Shown here: piece after piece, positions 1 through 9,889 of the stretch
Layout: each line of letters starts with the position of its first letter
Position numbering within the stretch: the first letter of the stretch is position 1
NCBI GenBank assembly: GCA_902784435.1
Contig: CACZUR010000002.1
Coordinates: 1 to 64,000, forward strand
Reading direction: 5' to 3'
DNA length: 64,000 nucleotides
Origin: an uncultured Bacteroidia bacterium
GTDB taxonomy: Bacteria > Bacteroidota > Bacteroidia > Bacteroidales > UBA932
The notes under the pieces: model-generated
What the model saw: only the letters and a program-made list of their open reading frames with translations
What the model was told of the DNA's origin: nothing
Databases searched by the model: none
Position numbers and translations under genes: made by a program

Positions 1-41
1 ATTGTCCTTTAGTTAAACTTTCAATATCGGCATAAATTTAC

Positions 42-49
42 TATTTTTG
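42..49 (+). promoter_or_regulatory. candidate -7 promoter box before glyA
   Basis: TATTTTTG matches the Bacteroidota -7 consensus TAnnTTTG. It lies 74 bases before the glyA start, in an AT-rich leader. I do not see a clear TTTG -33 element at the right distance, so the assignment is tentative. Confidence 0.4.
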
Positions 50-123
50 TCATACAAACTTTGGAACAGAAAACTACGCTGCAAATCTAAGGTTTGTAAA
101 CTACAAAAACACTAAACAACCAT

Positions 124-1467
124 ATGAAAAGAGACACGCAGGTCTTTGACCTTATCCGGAAAGAGAAGGAACGCCAGTCTACCGGGCTGGAACTCATTGC
201 ATCTGAAAACTATGTAACCGACGAGGTGCTGGAAGCCATGGGCTCCGTGTGCACCAACAAATACGCCGAGGGCTATCCCGGCAAGCGTTATTATGGCGGC
301 TGCGAGGTAGTGGACCAGATTGAACAGCTGGCCATCGACCGCCTGTGCAAACTCTTCGACGCAGAATATGCCAACGTGCAGCCCCACTCCGGCGCCCAGG
401 CCAACATGGCCGTGACCATGGCCATCCTCAAGCCCGGCGACACCTTCATGGGCCTGGACCTGAGCATGGGCGGCCATCTCACCCATGGCAGTCCCGTGAA
501 CGCCAGCGGCATCCTCTACCATCCCGTGGCCTATGGCCTGAACCCGGAAACCGGCCGCATAGACTACGACGAAATGGAACGCAAGGCCATGGAATGCAAG
601 CCCAAGCTCATCATCGGCGGGGCATCGGCCTACTCCCGCGAATGGGACTACGAGCGCATGCGCAAGATTGCCGATGAAGTGGGCGCCATCCTCTGGATCG
701 ATATGGCCCACACGGCCGGCCTCATCGCCGCGGGCCTGCTGAAGAACCCGGTGAAATACGCGCACATCGTCACGTCCACCACCCACAAAACCCTCCGCGG
801 ACCGCGCGGCGGCATCATCCTCATGGGCAAGGACTTTGACAACCCCTGGGGCCTCACCACGCCCAAGGGTGAAGTGAAGAAGATGAGCGCCATCCTCAAT
901 TCCAGCGTGTTCCCCGGCATCCAGGGCGGTCCGCTGGAGCACGTGATCGCCGCCAAGGCCGTGGCCTTCTGGGAGGCCGCCCAGCCGGAATACGTGCAGT
1001 ACCAGAAGCAGGTGGTAGCCAACGCCGCCGCCATGTGCCAAGCATTCCTCTCCAAAGGCTATAAGATTATCTCCGGCGGCACGGACAACCACCTCATGCT
1101 CATCGACCTTCGCACCAAATTCCCGGACCTGACCGGCCGCATGGCAGAAAAGGAACTGGTCCGGGCCGACATCACCGTGAACAAGAACATGGTGCCCTTC
1201 GACAGCCGCAGCGCCTTCGCCACCAGCGGTCTGAGGATCGGCACGCCCGCCATCACCTCCCGCGGCTTCGAGGAGAAGGACATGGCAGATATCGTAGAGC
1301 TCATCGACACGGTGCTGGCATCGGCCAATGCCAATGCCGAGGCGCTGGCTGCCAAGGAACCCACGGAGCAGCAGCTGGCCCTCCGCATCGCCCATAAACT
1401 GGTCCTGGACGAAGTCCGCCGCAAGGTACAGATCATGACCACCGGACGTCCCCTTAACCGCTATTAG
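124..1467 (+). CDS. glyA: serine hydroxymethyltransferase
   Basis: This PLP enzyme interconverts serine and glycine while moving a one-carbon unit to tetrahydrofolate in the cytoplasm. The 447-residue protein is close to the usual bacterial size of about 420-430. It has the family opening around ELIASENYV, the tetrahydrofolate and substrate regions [13 protein letters not shown] and HSGAQAN, and the PLP-lysine motif [13 protein letters not shown] with Lys222 as the Schiff-base residue. The start is the first ATG after an AT-rich leader and agrees with the family N-terminus. The next gene begins one base after the stop, so co-transcription is possible although the functions are unrelated. Confidence 0.97.
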   Translation: MKRDTQVFDLIRKEKERQSTGLELIASENYVTDEVLEAMGSVCTNKYAEGYPGKRYYGGCEVVDQIEQLAIDRLCKLFDAEYANVQPHSGAQANMAVTMAILKPGDTFMGLDLSMGGHLTHGSPVNASGILYHPVAYGLNPETGRIDYDEMERKAMECKPKLIIGGASAYSREWDYERMRKIADEVGAILWIDMAHTAGLIAAGLLKNPVKYAHIVTSTTHKTLRGPRGGIILMGKDFDNPWGLTTPKGEVKKMSAILNSSVFPGIQGGPLEHVIAAKAVAFWEAAQPEYVQYQKQVVANAAAMCQAFLSKGYKIISGGTDNHLMLIDLRTKFPDLTGRMAEKELVRADITVNKNMVPFDSRSAFATSGLRIGTPAITSRGFEEKDMADIVELIDTVLASANANAEALAAKEPTEQQLALRIAHKLVLDEVRRKVQIMTTGRPLNRY

Positions 1468-1468
1468 T

Positions 1469-3037
1469 ATGAAAAAAGCTTTCCTGACCGGCCTTGTCCT
1501 GGGGCTAGTGATGGCCTGCTCGCCGGCAGAGCAGCCTGCGCAGCCCACACCCGGCAACAACACCACGCCCACCACCCCGACTACGCCCACGCAGCCGGAG
1601 CAGCCGGAGCAGCCCTCGGTGTTCTCTTTCAGTGCAACACCCTCCAGCCTGCATTTCCCGGGCGACGGTGGAACCCTCAAGTTCCAGCTCACCACCAAGG
1701 CCCAATGGAAAGCCTATACCCAAGACTCCTGGTACACCTTCTCCCCCACTCAGGGAGAAGGTGACACGGAGATTACCGTCACCGCGCTGGCCAACCCGGA
1801 CCCGGCATACGGGCTGCGGGGCACCATCGACTTCGAGGCCCAGAACGGCGAAGGCTCTCTCAGTTTCCAGCTCACGCAGGAGAAGGGAGAAGCCGGCATT
1901 TCCGTGAACGTGATTACGGGCGCCATTACCGACATCAGCGGCACAAGTGCCACGGTGACAGGCTCTTACTCCGACGCTCCGGAAACGGGCGTGTATGAAC
2001 GGGGCGTCTACTACGGCACCTCTTCCGCCTCGCTGGACAAACACGTAACCCTGGACAGCTCCCCGGACGCTTCCGGCAGTTTCACCGTCAACCTGAGCAG
2101 CCTGGAACCGGGCACAACTTACTATGTCAAGGCCTATGTAACGGCGCTGGATCCCAAGACCAACACCTATCTGGACTTCTTCGGCGAGCTAAAGAGCTTT
2201 GTTACTACGCCAAGCGGGACCGCCACCCCGTCCGGTTTGCAGTACCTGAGCGGGTACGAGATTCCGGCCATCGACCTCAAGGGCAATTCCTACAACAGCT
2301 CCGGCAAAGAAACCTATGGCAGTACCAAGTGGTATAACTACCTCACGGGCAATGACAACCAGATGGTGGTTACGCACACCTACTCCTATAACGGGAAGCA
2401 GTACCGCAACTACACCTGCCTGGTGGACAAGACCAAGAAAGCCCCGCTGTGGAGTGCCTTTGTCATGCACAAGAACGCCTATCCGGACAATAATGTCGGA
2501 CGTACCGGCAGCTGGACGGACGACCCCGGCATCCCCGCTTCCTGGCAGCAGAGTTCCTCTGCCAGCGGATACAGCCGCGGCCACTTCGTAGCATCCAATT
2601 ATCGGCAAGCCACCGGCGACGCCAACAAACAGACCTTCTACAAGACCAACCAGGCCCTGCAGGAGCAGGACGGCTTCAACGGTGCCCTGTGGGCCGCCCT
2701 GGAAACTGACGTAGTAGCCAAGGCGCCCTCCGGGCGTGATACACTGTACGTGGTGGTCGGGGTCCTGTACGAGGACAACAAACAGCTGGGTGGTGTACCC
2801 TGCCCCAGCCACTTCTATAAACTCCTGATGAAGTGCAGCTTCGGAACGGACGGCACGATGACTGCGGCCAAGGGCTGCGCCTACCTGTACACCAATGTAT
2901 CCCACAAGGGGCAAAGCTACTCTTCCGGTCTCACCACCATCGACGCCGTCGAGCAGCGCTCCGGCTGGAATTTCTTTGCGAACGTGCCCGAGTCCCTGCA
3001 GAACGCCGCAGAGGCCCAAAGCAACAGCGTCTGGTAA
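1469..3037 (+). CDS. secreted lipoprotein with BACON domain and DNA/RNA non-specific endonuclease domain
   Basis: The 522-residue protein begins with a lipoprotein signal (GLVLGLVMAC, acylated Cys about 17), then a Thr/Pro/Gln-rich linker. Residues about 50-140 look like a BACON domain, with alternating strands and a SLSFQLTQE ending. Residues about 142-250 resemble a fibronectin type III-like module. The C-terminal half is a NUC1-type non-specific nuclease: the catalytic region reads SRGHFV with His372, where DRGH is usual, followed by TNQALQEQDGFNGALWAALE, which supplies the metal-binding Asn and the conserved Trp and Glu. It probably degrades nucleic acids at the cell surface. BACON domains are thought to bind carbohydrate or mucin. 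The Asp to Ser change before RGH is seen in some family members. The start is one base after glyA. Confidence 0.85.
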   Translation: MKKAFLTGLVLGLVMACSPAEQPAQPTPGNNTTPTTPTTPTQPEQPEQPSVFSFSATPSSLHFPGDGGTLKFQLTTKAQWKAYTQDSWYTFSPTQGEGDTEITVTALANPDPAYGLRGTIDFEAQNGEGSLSFQLTQEKGEAGISVNVITGAITDISGTSATVTGSYSDAPETGVYERGVYYGTSSASLDKHVTLDSSPDASGSFTVNLSSLEPGTTYYVKAYVTALDPKTNTYLDFFGELKSFVTTPSGTATPSGLQYLSGYEIPAIDLKGNSYNSSGKETYGSTKWYNYLTGNDNQMVVTHTYSYNGKQYRNYTCLVDKTKKAPLWSAFVMHKNAYPDNNVGRTGSWTDDPGIPASWQQSSSASGYSRGHFVASNYRQATGDANKQTFYKTNQALQEQDGFNGALWAALETDVVAKAPSGRDTLYVVVGVLYEDNKQLGGVPCPSHFYKLLMKCSFGTDGTMTAAKGCAYLYTNVSHKGQSYSSGLTTIDAVEQRSGWNFFANVPESLQNAAEAQSNSVW

Positions 3038-3039
3038 AC

Positions 3040-3714
3040 TTAGAACAGCCAGCCGATGCCGCCGGCAATGGAGAACATCGAGCGGCGCAGATTACCGGCC
3101 TGGATGGGGTAACCCGCCAGGCCGTAGTGGTATGCCGGGTGGATGTTCAGGGAGAAGTGCCAGATGGGGATGGACAGCACCAGCCCCACATCCAGCGTGA
3201 GGGAGAACTGGCCGTACTCGTCGGCCGTAAGCCCGTTGAAAGTGCCGGAATACAGGCCCGGCGTCAGGCCCACATAATACTCACTCCGGCGGAACAGGGC
3301 CATGATGAAGTTGGCCAGGATATCACTGCCGATACGGTCCGTGGTGCCGTAATACCCGTTGAGCACCGTGTCGCTGATGGACATTTCCGCTGCCGTGAGC
3401 AGGCTGTTGCCCAGGCTCCGTATGCCGGGCCGATAGGCTATTGCCAGCGGTATCCCCACATGCATGCCATAGTCAAAGCCCGGGAACATGCCCTGTACAC
3501 CGGCCTTGTAGGCCATGGGGCCCCAGAAATTGGCCGTATAGGAAAGCGTGAAAGTACGGTTCAAAGGGGCGTCCTTTACGCCTGCAGCGGTGTACACGCC
3601 ATATTCGGCGCGGATATCGCGAAACGAAAACTCCGGACGGAAGCGCACGGCTTCCTGTGCGAAAGCGAGCACGCCCATGCCGCAGAGGGCGATGGTCAGA
3701 ATCAGTTTTTTCAT
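3040..3714 (-). CDS. predicted outer-membrane or secreted beta-barrel-like protein, function unknown
   Basis: The 224-residue protein starts with a clear signal peptide (MKKLILTIALCGMGVLAFAQ, cleavage after AFA). The rest is rich in alternating aromatic and small residues and ends in Phe, as small outer-membrane barrels do. No catalytic motif is visible and I cannot name a family. I chose the ATG at 3714 because it begins the signal peptide; the longer open frame upstream only reads through tandem hairpin repeats. A -7 box lies 23 bases before this start. The stop is two bases past the stop of the convergent nuclease gene. Confidence 0.7.
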   Translation of the reverse strand: MKKLILTIALCGMGVLAFAQEAVRFRPEFSFRDIRAEYGVYTAAGVKDAPLNRTFTLSYTANFWGPMAYKAGVQGMFPGFDYGMHVGIPLAIAYRPGIRSLGNSLLTAAEMSISDTVLNGYYGTTDRIGSDILANFIMALFRRSEYYVGLTPGLYSGTFNGLTADEYGQFSLTLDVGLVLSIPIWHFSLNIHPAYHYGLAGYPIQAGNLRRSMFSIAGGIGWLF

Positions 3715-3737
3715 ATCGTTCAATAACCTTTGGATTA

Positions 3738-3745
3738 CAAAGATA
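3738..3745 (-). promoter_or_regulatory. -7 promoter box (TATCTTTG) for the envelope protein gene
   Basis: On the minus strand this reads TATCTTTG, an exact TAnnTTTG match, 23 bases upstream of the ATG at 3714. It supports the shorter start chosen for that gene. Confidence 0.6.
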
Positions 3746-3793
3746 AGGTTTTTTCCTTTCCCATTAAAGAAAACGGCCCCGTCCAACCGTCCC

Positions 3794-3933
3794 CGTCCGG
3801 GTTTTGGGTCATTTTCCCGGACGGACGCGGCTTTGTAGGCGTTTCGTCCGGGTTTTGAGCCGTTTTCCCGGACGGACGTGGCATTGTAGGCGTTTCGTCC
3901 GGGTTTTGAGCCGTTTTCCCGGACGGACGTGGC
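3794..3933. repeat. three tandem 51-bp hairpin repeats
   Basis: Three copies begin at 3794, 3845 and 3896, an exact 51-bp period. Each contains CGTCCGGG, a 14-base T-rich spacer and CCCGGACG, a perfect 8-bp inverted repeat, followed by GACG(C/T)GGC. Copies 2 and 3 have identical hairpins; copy 1 differs at a few spacer positions. The array lies between the end of the serine hydrolase gene and the promoter of the envelope protein gene, both on the minus strand, so it could affect read-through. It is a different family from the 53-bp repeats near 36 kb. Confidence 0.85.
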
Positions 3934-3949
3934 GGCGATGCCGCTATCC

Positions 3950-5272
3950 TCAGAGGACCCGGATGACATCCCGCAGGATGCCGTTGAAATCCATCACGCG
4001 GTCGGGCTTGGGCGAGTAGCCGAGGATGACCACGACGAGTTCCCGGGACGGGATGATGAAGATCTGCTGACCGTCATGTCCGTTGCAGGAGAACATGTCT
4101 TCAGGAACATCCGGGCACACATGGCTGCGGTTGAGCCAGAAGAAAGCGCCATAGCGGCCATCGCTGTCCGAGGCGGGCGTGACGGTATAGTCCACCCATC
4201 CCTCCGGAAGGATGTGCTGCCCGCCAATGCAACCCCCATCCAGGTACAGCTGTCCGAAGCGGGCATAGTCGCGGGCCGTGACATAAAGGTAGGACGAGCC
4301 GACGGGCGTTCCGCTCATATCCGGCTCGAAGCGGGGATGGGCGATGGCCAGCGGGCCGAAGAGGCGGTCACGCATGTAGGCGAGGAAGTCCTTGTCGGAA
4401 GCGAAGCGCCCGCGCAGATACCGCATCACGATATTGGTGCTGCCGCTGGAGTAGTACCAGTGGGTCCCCGGCTCGTAGACAAGGGGCTTGGAAAGGGCGA
4501 AGAGGCCCATGTCCGTCTCCCGGTGCAGCATGAGGTTCACGTCGGAGCGGTTGCCGTAGTTCTCATTCCACTCCAGGCCGCTCTGCATCTGCAGGAGGTC
4601 GTGGAGGGTGATGGCTTTCCGGGCGTCATCCTGCCACTGCGGAATGTCCATCGGCGCGTGGATATCCACCAGGCCGTCACCGGACATGATGCCGACAAGG
4701 GCGTTGGTGAAGCTCTTCCCCATGCTCCAGCTCAGAAGCTGCGTACCCGCTCCGATGCCCTCTCCGTAGCGCTCGGCAACCACCTTTCCGCGGTGCAGCA
4801 CCACGAAGGCGAAGGCGTGGCCACTGTATGCATGCTCATCCACGACAGCCTTGGCAAGGGGTTCCAGTCGGGCGGCGAGTTCCGGGTCGCCGGGCTCCAG
4901 ATAATCCACATAGGCGGAATCTGCCGGGAGAGGATACTGCCCGGCGAGGAAAGCCTCCTTGTCTTTCCCGCGAAGCAGGGTAACCCCGTAACCTTCCCTG
5001 AAGGCGGCGGTGGAGCGGTACCAGAGGAACCGGCTGGTGACCGTCCGCTTGTCGAAGTCCACCTTGTTCTTGGTGAGCTTGATGAATGAGAAATGAAGGT
5101 CCAGGGCCTCCACATCGGCCTGGTCGCGTCCGGAGACGAACACGGCCGATGCCAGGTTCTTGGCCGCGTAGCCCGTGATGATGGGCATGAGTGTATTCAG
5201 GTAGATGCATCCGCCCAGCACGGCGGCGACAAGCACTGCGCCCGCGATTCCGATAATCTTTTTAGTTTTCAT
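3950..5272 (-). CDS. beta-lactamase-related serine hydrolase (class C / PBP-like)
   Basis: The 440-residue protein has an N-terminal hydrophobic segment (residues about 5-30) with a possible lipobox at GGC (Cys22), so it is probably membrane-bound and faces the periplasm. Family signatures are SxxK as SMGK (Ser183, Lys186), the YSSGSTN segment as the tyrosine motif, and a late GHDGQQ that takes the place of the KTG or HxG box. These belong to the esterase/D-aminopeptidase/class C beta-lactamase superfamily. Substrate cannot be read from sequence; true beta-lactamase activity is not implied. The gene starts three bases after the truA stop, so the two are probably one transcript. Confidence 0.85.
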   Translation of the reverse strand: MKTKKIIGIAGAVLVAAVLGGCIYLNTLMPIITGYAAKNLASAVFVSGRDQADVEALDLHFSFIKLTKNKVDFDKRTVTSRFLWYRSTAAFREGYGVTLLRGKDKEAFLAGQYPLPADSAYVDYLEPGDPELAARLEPLAKAVVDEHAYSGHAFAFVVLHRGKVVAERYGEGIGAGTQLLSWSMGKSFTNALVGIMSGDGLVDIHAPMDIPQWQDDARKAITLHDLLQMQSGLEWNENYGNRSDVNLMLHRETDMGLFALSKPLVYEPGTHWYYSSGSTNIVMRYLRGRFASDKDFLAYMRDRLFGPLAIAHPRFEPDMSGTPVGSSYLYVTARDYARFGQLYLDGGCIGGQHILPEGWVDYTVTPASDSDGRYGAFFWLNRSHVCPDVPEDMFSCNGHDGQQIFIIPSRELVVVILGYSPKPDRVMDFNGILRDVIRVL

Positions 5273-5275
5273 GGG

Positions 5276-6049
5276 TCAATAGTCTACTTTGTTCAGGAAC
5301 AGGGCGTGCCCGGGGACGGATTCGCCGGCGTCGGAACGCGTTCCGGAGGCGATGAGCTGCGCAATCCACGCCGGGTCGCGCTTTCCACGCCCCACTTCGA
5401 TGAGCGACCCCACCGTAGCCCGCACCATATTCCGGAGGAAACGGTCGGCCGCTATCCGGAAGTACCAGTATCCTTCCCGTCTCGGCATGCCCATCACCTG
5501 GATATGGCCGGGGACATACGGCTCCCAGCGGGCCTCGAAGACGGTGCAGAGGGAGGTTTTGTTGTCGCCGCCGGTTTTCTCGAAGCAGGAGAAGTCGTGG
5601 GTACCCAGGAGGTACTGGCAGGCGGCGTTCATGGCGTCGAAATCCAGCTCCGGGTAGCCGCAGTACCAGGAGTACTGCCGCAGGAAGGGATCTTTCTGCC
5701 GATGGATGAAGTAGGTATATTCCCGACGCCGGGCGCTGAAACGGGCATGGGCATCTGCGGGCACTTCCGAAAGGGACAGAATGGCCACCGAACGGGGCAG
5801 GATGGCATTTAATTTGTAGATAAAGTCCGATGCCTGATAGGGCAGCGGACCCTCCGTGTCAAAGTGGGCCACATAGTTCACGGCATGCACGCCGGTGTCT
5901 GTACGCCCCGCACCGGTAACGGGCACGGGACGGCCCAAAAGACGCGCCAGCGCGCCCTCCAGGCAGGCCTGGACGGAAGGGGCCGACGGCTGGATCTGCC
6001 AGCCGCAGAATTCCGTTCCGTCGTATGACAGGCAAAGGAAATAACGCAT
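5276..6049 (-). CDS. truA: tRNA pseudouridine(38-40) synthase TruA
   Basis: TruA converts uridines 38-40 of the tRNA anticodon arm to pseudouridine. The 257-residue product has the catalytic motif GAGRTDTGVHA with Asp51, the N-terminal YDGTEFCGWQ segment, and the later FLRNMVRATVG motif that packs around the active site. I place the start at the ATG at 6049 (MRYFLCL); a TTG two codons upstream is possible but lies inside the predicted promoter. A TACATTTG -7 box ends three bases before this ATG, so the mRNA may be leaderless. The divergent moxR gene starts only 20 bases away. Confidence 0.95.
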   Translation of the reverse strand: MRYFLCLSYDGTEFCGWQIQPSAPSVQACLEGALARLLGRPVPVTGAGRTDTGVHAVNYVAHFDTEGPLPYQASDFIYKLNAILPRSVAILSLSEVPADAHARFSARRREYTYFIHRQKDPFLRQYSWYCGYPELDFDAMNAACQYLLGTHDFSCFEKTGGDNKTSLCTVFEARWEPYVPGHIQVMGMPRREGYWYFRIAADRFLRNMVRATVGSLIEVGRGKRDPAWIAQLIASGTRSDAGESVPGHALFLNKVDY

Positions 6050-6052
6050 ATG

Positions 6053-6060
6053 CAAATGTA
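6053..6060 (-). promoter_or_regulatory. -7 promoter box (TACATTTG) for truA, nearly touching the start codon
   Basis: The minus strand reads TACATTTG, then CAT, then the truA ATG. Transcription would start at or next to the start codon. The site also lies within the short truA/moxR divergent gap. Confidence 0.55.
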
Positions 6061-6069
6061 ATAAATTAT

Positions 6070-7061
<992 letters not shown>

Positions 7062-7062
<1 letters not shown>

Positions 7063-7943
7063 TGACACCGGAAGAATTAATAAAGAAGGTTCGCAAGATT
7101 GAAATCCGGACCAAGGCGCTGAGCCACCAGATCTTCGCCGGAGAGTACCACTCCGCGTTCAAAGGGCGCGGCATGGCCTTCAGCGAGGTGCGGGAGTATC
7201 AGTACGGGGACGACGTGCGCAACATGGACTGGAACGTGACGGCGCGCATGAGCGCCCCGTACGTGAAGGTCTTCGAGGAGGAACGCGAACTCACCGTGGT
7301 GCTGCTGGTGGACATTTCCCGGAGCGGCCTGTTCGGCACCCGCGTCAAGACCAAACGGGAGCAGTTGGCAGAGATTGCCGCCACCCTGGCTTTCAGCGCC
7401 ATCCTGAACAACGACAAGGTGGGCTGCATCCTGTTCAGCGACCGCGTAGAGAAGTTCATCCCGCCGGAGAAAGGCAGGACGCACTTCCTGCACATCGTCC
7501 GGGAAATCCTGGAATGGGAGCCCCGGCACGAGGGCACGGATATCGGCGAAGCCCTGCGCTACCTCACCAACGCCATCAAGAAAAAATGCACGGCCTTTGT
7601 CCTGAGCGACATGCTGGACGTCCGGGCCGATGGTACCCCGCGCTACGAGGACGCCTTGAAGGTGGCCGTGAACCGGCACGACCTGTCGGTGATCCGCGTG
7701 AGCGACCCGCGCGAAAAGAGTCTCCCGAATGTGGGGCTGGTGCATGCCAAAGATGCCGAAACAGGCGCTTCCCGCTGGATCAACACGGGTTCCCGCCGCG
7801 TGCGGGACGCTTACGGCGCGTGGTTCCGCACCACCACTGCCCAGGCCGACCGCCTGCTCCTGAAATACCAGGTAGACCACGTGGACATAGCCACCGACGA
7901 AGACTATGTCCGCAGCCTGATGGCCTTATTCCACAGAAGATGA
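7062..7943 (+). CDS. DUF58 domain protein of the Bat operon
   Basis: The 293-residue cytoplasmic protein carries the DUF58 signature GRGMAFSEVREYQYGDDVR followed by MDWNVTAR, and a VWA-like fold with the motif DISRSG near residue 87. DUF58 proteins almost always sit next to MoxR and are thought to be its partner. The start overlaps the moxR stop by one base (TAATG), which suggests translational coupling. No transmembrane segment is visible. The exact role is not established for the family. Confidence 0.93.
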
Positions 7944-8896
7944 AAAAAGTGTATGTTCTGATAGCCGCCCTTGTGAGCGCCGGTCTCATGGCCGGGGCCG
8001 AAGGCGTGCGCAAAGATGCCGGAGAAGCCTTCCTGGAGCCCCTTCAGCAGCGGGATTCCGTGCTCATCGCAGACCAGCTGCGCTATGGCGTGCTGCTGGA
8101 AAACGTGCCGGAGAACACCCCGCTGTCCCTGCCGGAATTCCAGCTGGAGAAAGACGCGCCGCTGGTGTTCCTGGGCGGCTGGCAACTGGATTCCACCCGG
8201 GTTTCCAAACGCAAGGAGCGTCCGGCCCGCTACAACATAAAAGCCTCCCTCACCCTGACCACGTTCATGGGCGGCACCTATGAGCTGCCGGACATTCCGG
8301 TGCTCCTGGACGGCGACACATTGGTGTTCCGCGCCGCTCAGCCGCTGCAGGTGACGGAACTGCCCGTAGACATGGAAAGTTTCCAGCCCCACGACATCAA
8401 GCCCCAGCAGAAGGTTCCCTACACCCTGGCGGAACTGTTCCCCTGGATCTGGGGCATCAGCACGGGCCTGATGGCCCTCGCCGCCCTGATCCTGTGGCTG
8501 GTGTACCGGAAAAAGAAGACGGACGATGCCCGCAGCGCCGAGCCCGCCCACATCCGCGCCCTGCGCAAGCTGGACAAATTCCGCGGCGACAAATACTGGA
8601 AGCCGGAGCAGCAGAAAGCCTTCTACAGCGGCGTCACGGATGCCCTGCGCGAGTACATCGCCGCCCGGTTCGGGGTGGGCGCCATGGAAATGACCACCGC
8701 CGAAATTTTCCAGGACCTGAAGGGAGCCGATCTCCCGGAAGACCTGTTCCAGGAAATGAAAGGCCTGTTTGAACGGTCCGACTTCGTGAAGTTTGCCAAG
8801 TTCACCGCCTCGGACGAGGAAAATGCCACCGTACTGCCCCAGGCGGTCCGGTTTGTGACCACCACGTACCAGACGGAACTGGAAGAGGAGATGTAG
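7940..8896 (+). CDS. Bat operon membrane protein with signal peptide and one transmembrane segment
   Basis: The 318-residue protein starts with a signal peptide (MKKVYVLIAALVSAGLMAGA), has a periplasmic beta-rich half, a transmembrane helix near residues 170-192 (LFPWIWGISTGLMALAALIL) with a positively charged KKKT after it, and a cytoplasmic helical tail. The layout matches the uncharacterised protein that lies between the DUF58 gene and batA in many Bacteroidota, and the tail resembles the C-terminal part of BatD. The ATG overlaps the DUF58 stop (ATGA). A long open frame starting at 7514 in this phase only overlaps the DUF58 gene and was not used. Confidence 0.8.
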   Translation: MKKVYVLIAALVSAGLMAGAEGVRKDAGEAFLEPLQQRDSVLIADQLRYGVLLENVPENTPLSLPEFQLEKDAPLVFLGGWQLDSTRVSKRKERPARYNIKASLTLTTFMGGTYELPDIPVLLDGDTLVFRAAQPLQVTELPVDMESFQPHDIKPQQKVPYTLAELFPWIWGISTGLMALAALILWLVYRKKKTDDARSAEPAHIRALRKLDKFRGDKYWKPEQQKAFYSGVTDALREYIAARFGVGAMEMTTAEIFQDLKGADLPEDLFQEMKGLFERSDFVKFAKFTASDEENATVLPQAVRFVTTTYQTELEEEM

Positions 8897-8899
8897 CGT

Positions 8900-9889
8900 A
8901 TGTTCTTTGAGTATCCCCATCTTCTCTGGCTCCTGGCGGTTCCGCTGCTGCTCGTTCTCCGCTATCTGTGGATCGAGCTCAAGGACCGCCGTCCGCACAT
9001 GCGGGTATCGGCCCTGGATGCCTGGAAGGCCGGCGGACGGTCGGTGCTGGAAGTGGTCCGGCACCTGCCCTTCGTCCTTCGCATCGCGGCCCTCACGCTC
9101 ATCATCGTGGCCATCGCACGGCCGCGTTCCTCCACCCAGGTAGAGAAAGTGGACACGGAGGGCATCGACATTGTCTTTGCCATGGACGTCTCCACTTCCA
9201 TGCTGGCCAGGGACTTCACCCCGGACCGCCTGAGCGCCGCCAAGGACATTGCCATCGAATTCATCGCCCAGCGGCCCAGCGACCGCATGGGGATTGTGGT
9301 CTTTGCCGGAGAAAGCTATACACAGTGCCCCCTGACCACGGACCGGGCCACCCTCATCAACCTGATGAAGGACGTGCAGACAGACCTCATCGAGGACGGG
9401 ACGGCCATCGGCAACGGCCTGGCAACAGCCGTAGCCCGGCTCAAGGACTCGGACGCCAAAAGCCGCGTGGTCATCCTGCTCACAGACGGCGTGAACAACA
9501 TGGGAGAGATAGACCCCACCATGGCTACGGAAATCGCAAAAACCTATGGTATAAGGGTTTACACCATTGGCGTGGGCGCCAACGGAACGGCCCCCTATCC
9601 GGTGCAGACGCCCTGGGGCCCCCAGCTCCAGAACATCCCCGTGGAAATTGACGAGCCCCTCCTCAAGAACATTGCGGACGGCACGGGCGGGCGCTATTTC
9701 CGCGCCACGGACAACACCAAACTGGCCGAGATTTACGGGGAAATCGGCCAGATGGAAAAGACCCGCACCTCGGTGGATTCCTTCCCCGTGTACAAGGACC
9801 TGTTTAAGAATTACGCACTGGCAGCCCTGGTGCTCCTGCTCGTGGAAGTGCTGCTGACTGCTTTGTTGAGGAGGATGCCGCAATGCTGA
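8900..9889 (+). CDS. batA: BatA, VWA-domain membrane protein
   Basis: The 329-residue protein has two N-terminal hydrophobic helices (residues about 8-25 and 58-77), then a VWA domain with a complete MIDAS start DVSTS (Asp96, Ser98, Ser100) and the later LTDGVNNMGEIDP element, and a C-terminal helix near residues 305-322. BatA and BatB are inner-membrane VWA proteins presumed to form a complex acted on by the MoxR ATPase. In Bacteroides fragilis loss of the Bat genes reduces aerotolerance. Its 3' end overlaps batB by seven bases. Confidence 0.93.
   Translation: MFFEYPHLLWLLAVPLLLVLRYLWIELKDRRPHMRVSALDAWKAGGRSVLEVVRHLPFVLRIAALTLIIVAIARPRSSTQVEKVDTEGIDIVFAMDVSTSMLARDFTPDRLSAAKDIAIEFIAQRPSDRMGIVVFAGESYTQCPLTTDRATLINLMKDVQTDLIEDGTAIGNGLATAVARLKDSDAKSRVVILLTDGVNNMGEIDPTMATEIAKTYGIRVYTIGVGANGTAPYPVQTPWGPQLQNIPVEIDEPLLKNIADGTGGRYFRATDNTKLAEIYGEIGQMEKTRTSVDSFPVYKDLFKNYALAALVLLLVEVLLTALLRRMPQC

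Noticed and set aside
112-1698. A 528-codon minus-strand open frame opposite glyA
   Set aside because: It is a shadow of the GC-rich glyA codons, with low-complexity Gly/His/Val-rich sequence and no family features. Similar long shadows opposite other genes (for example 16839-18683, 21528-23375, 36787-38670, 54259-56349 and 56500-58452) were rejected for the same reason.
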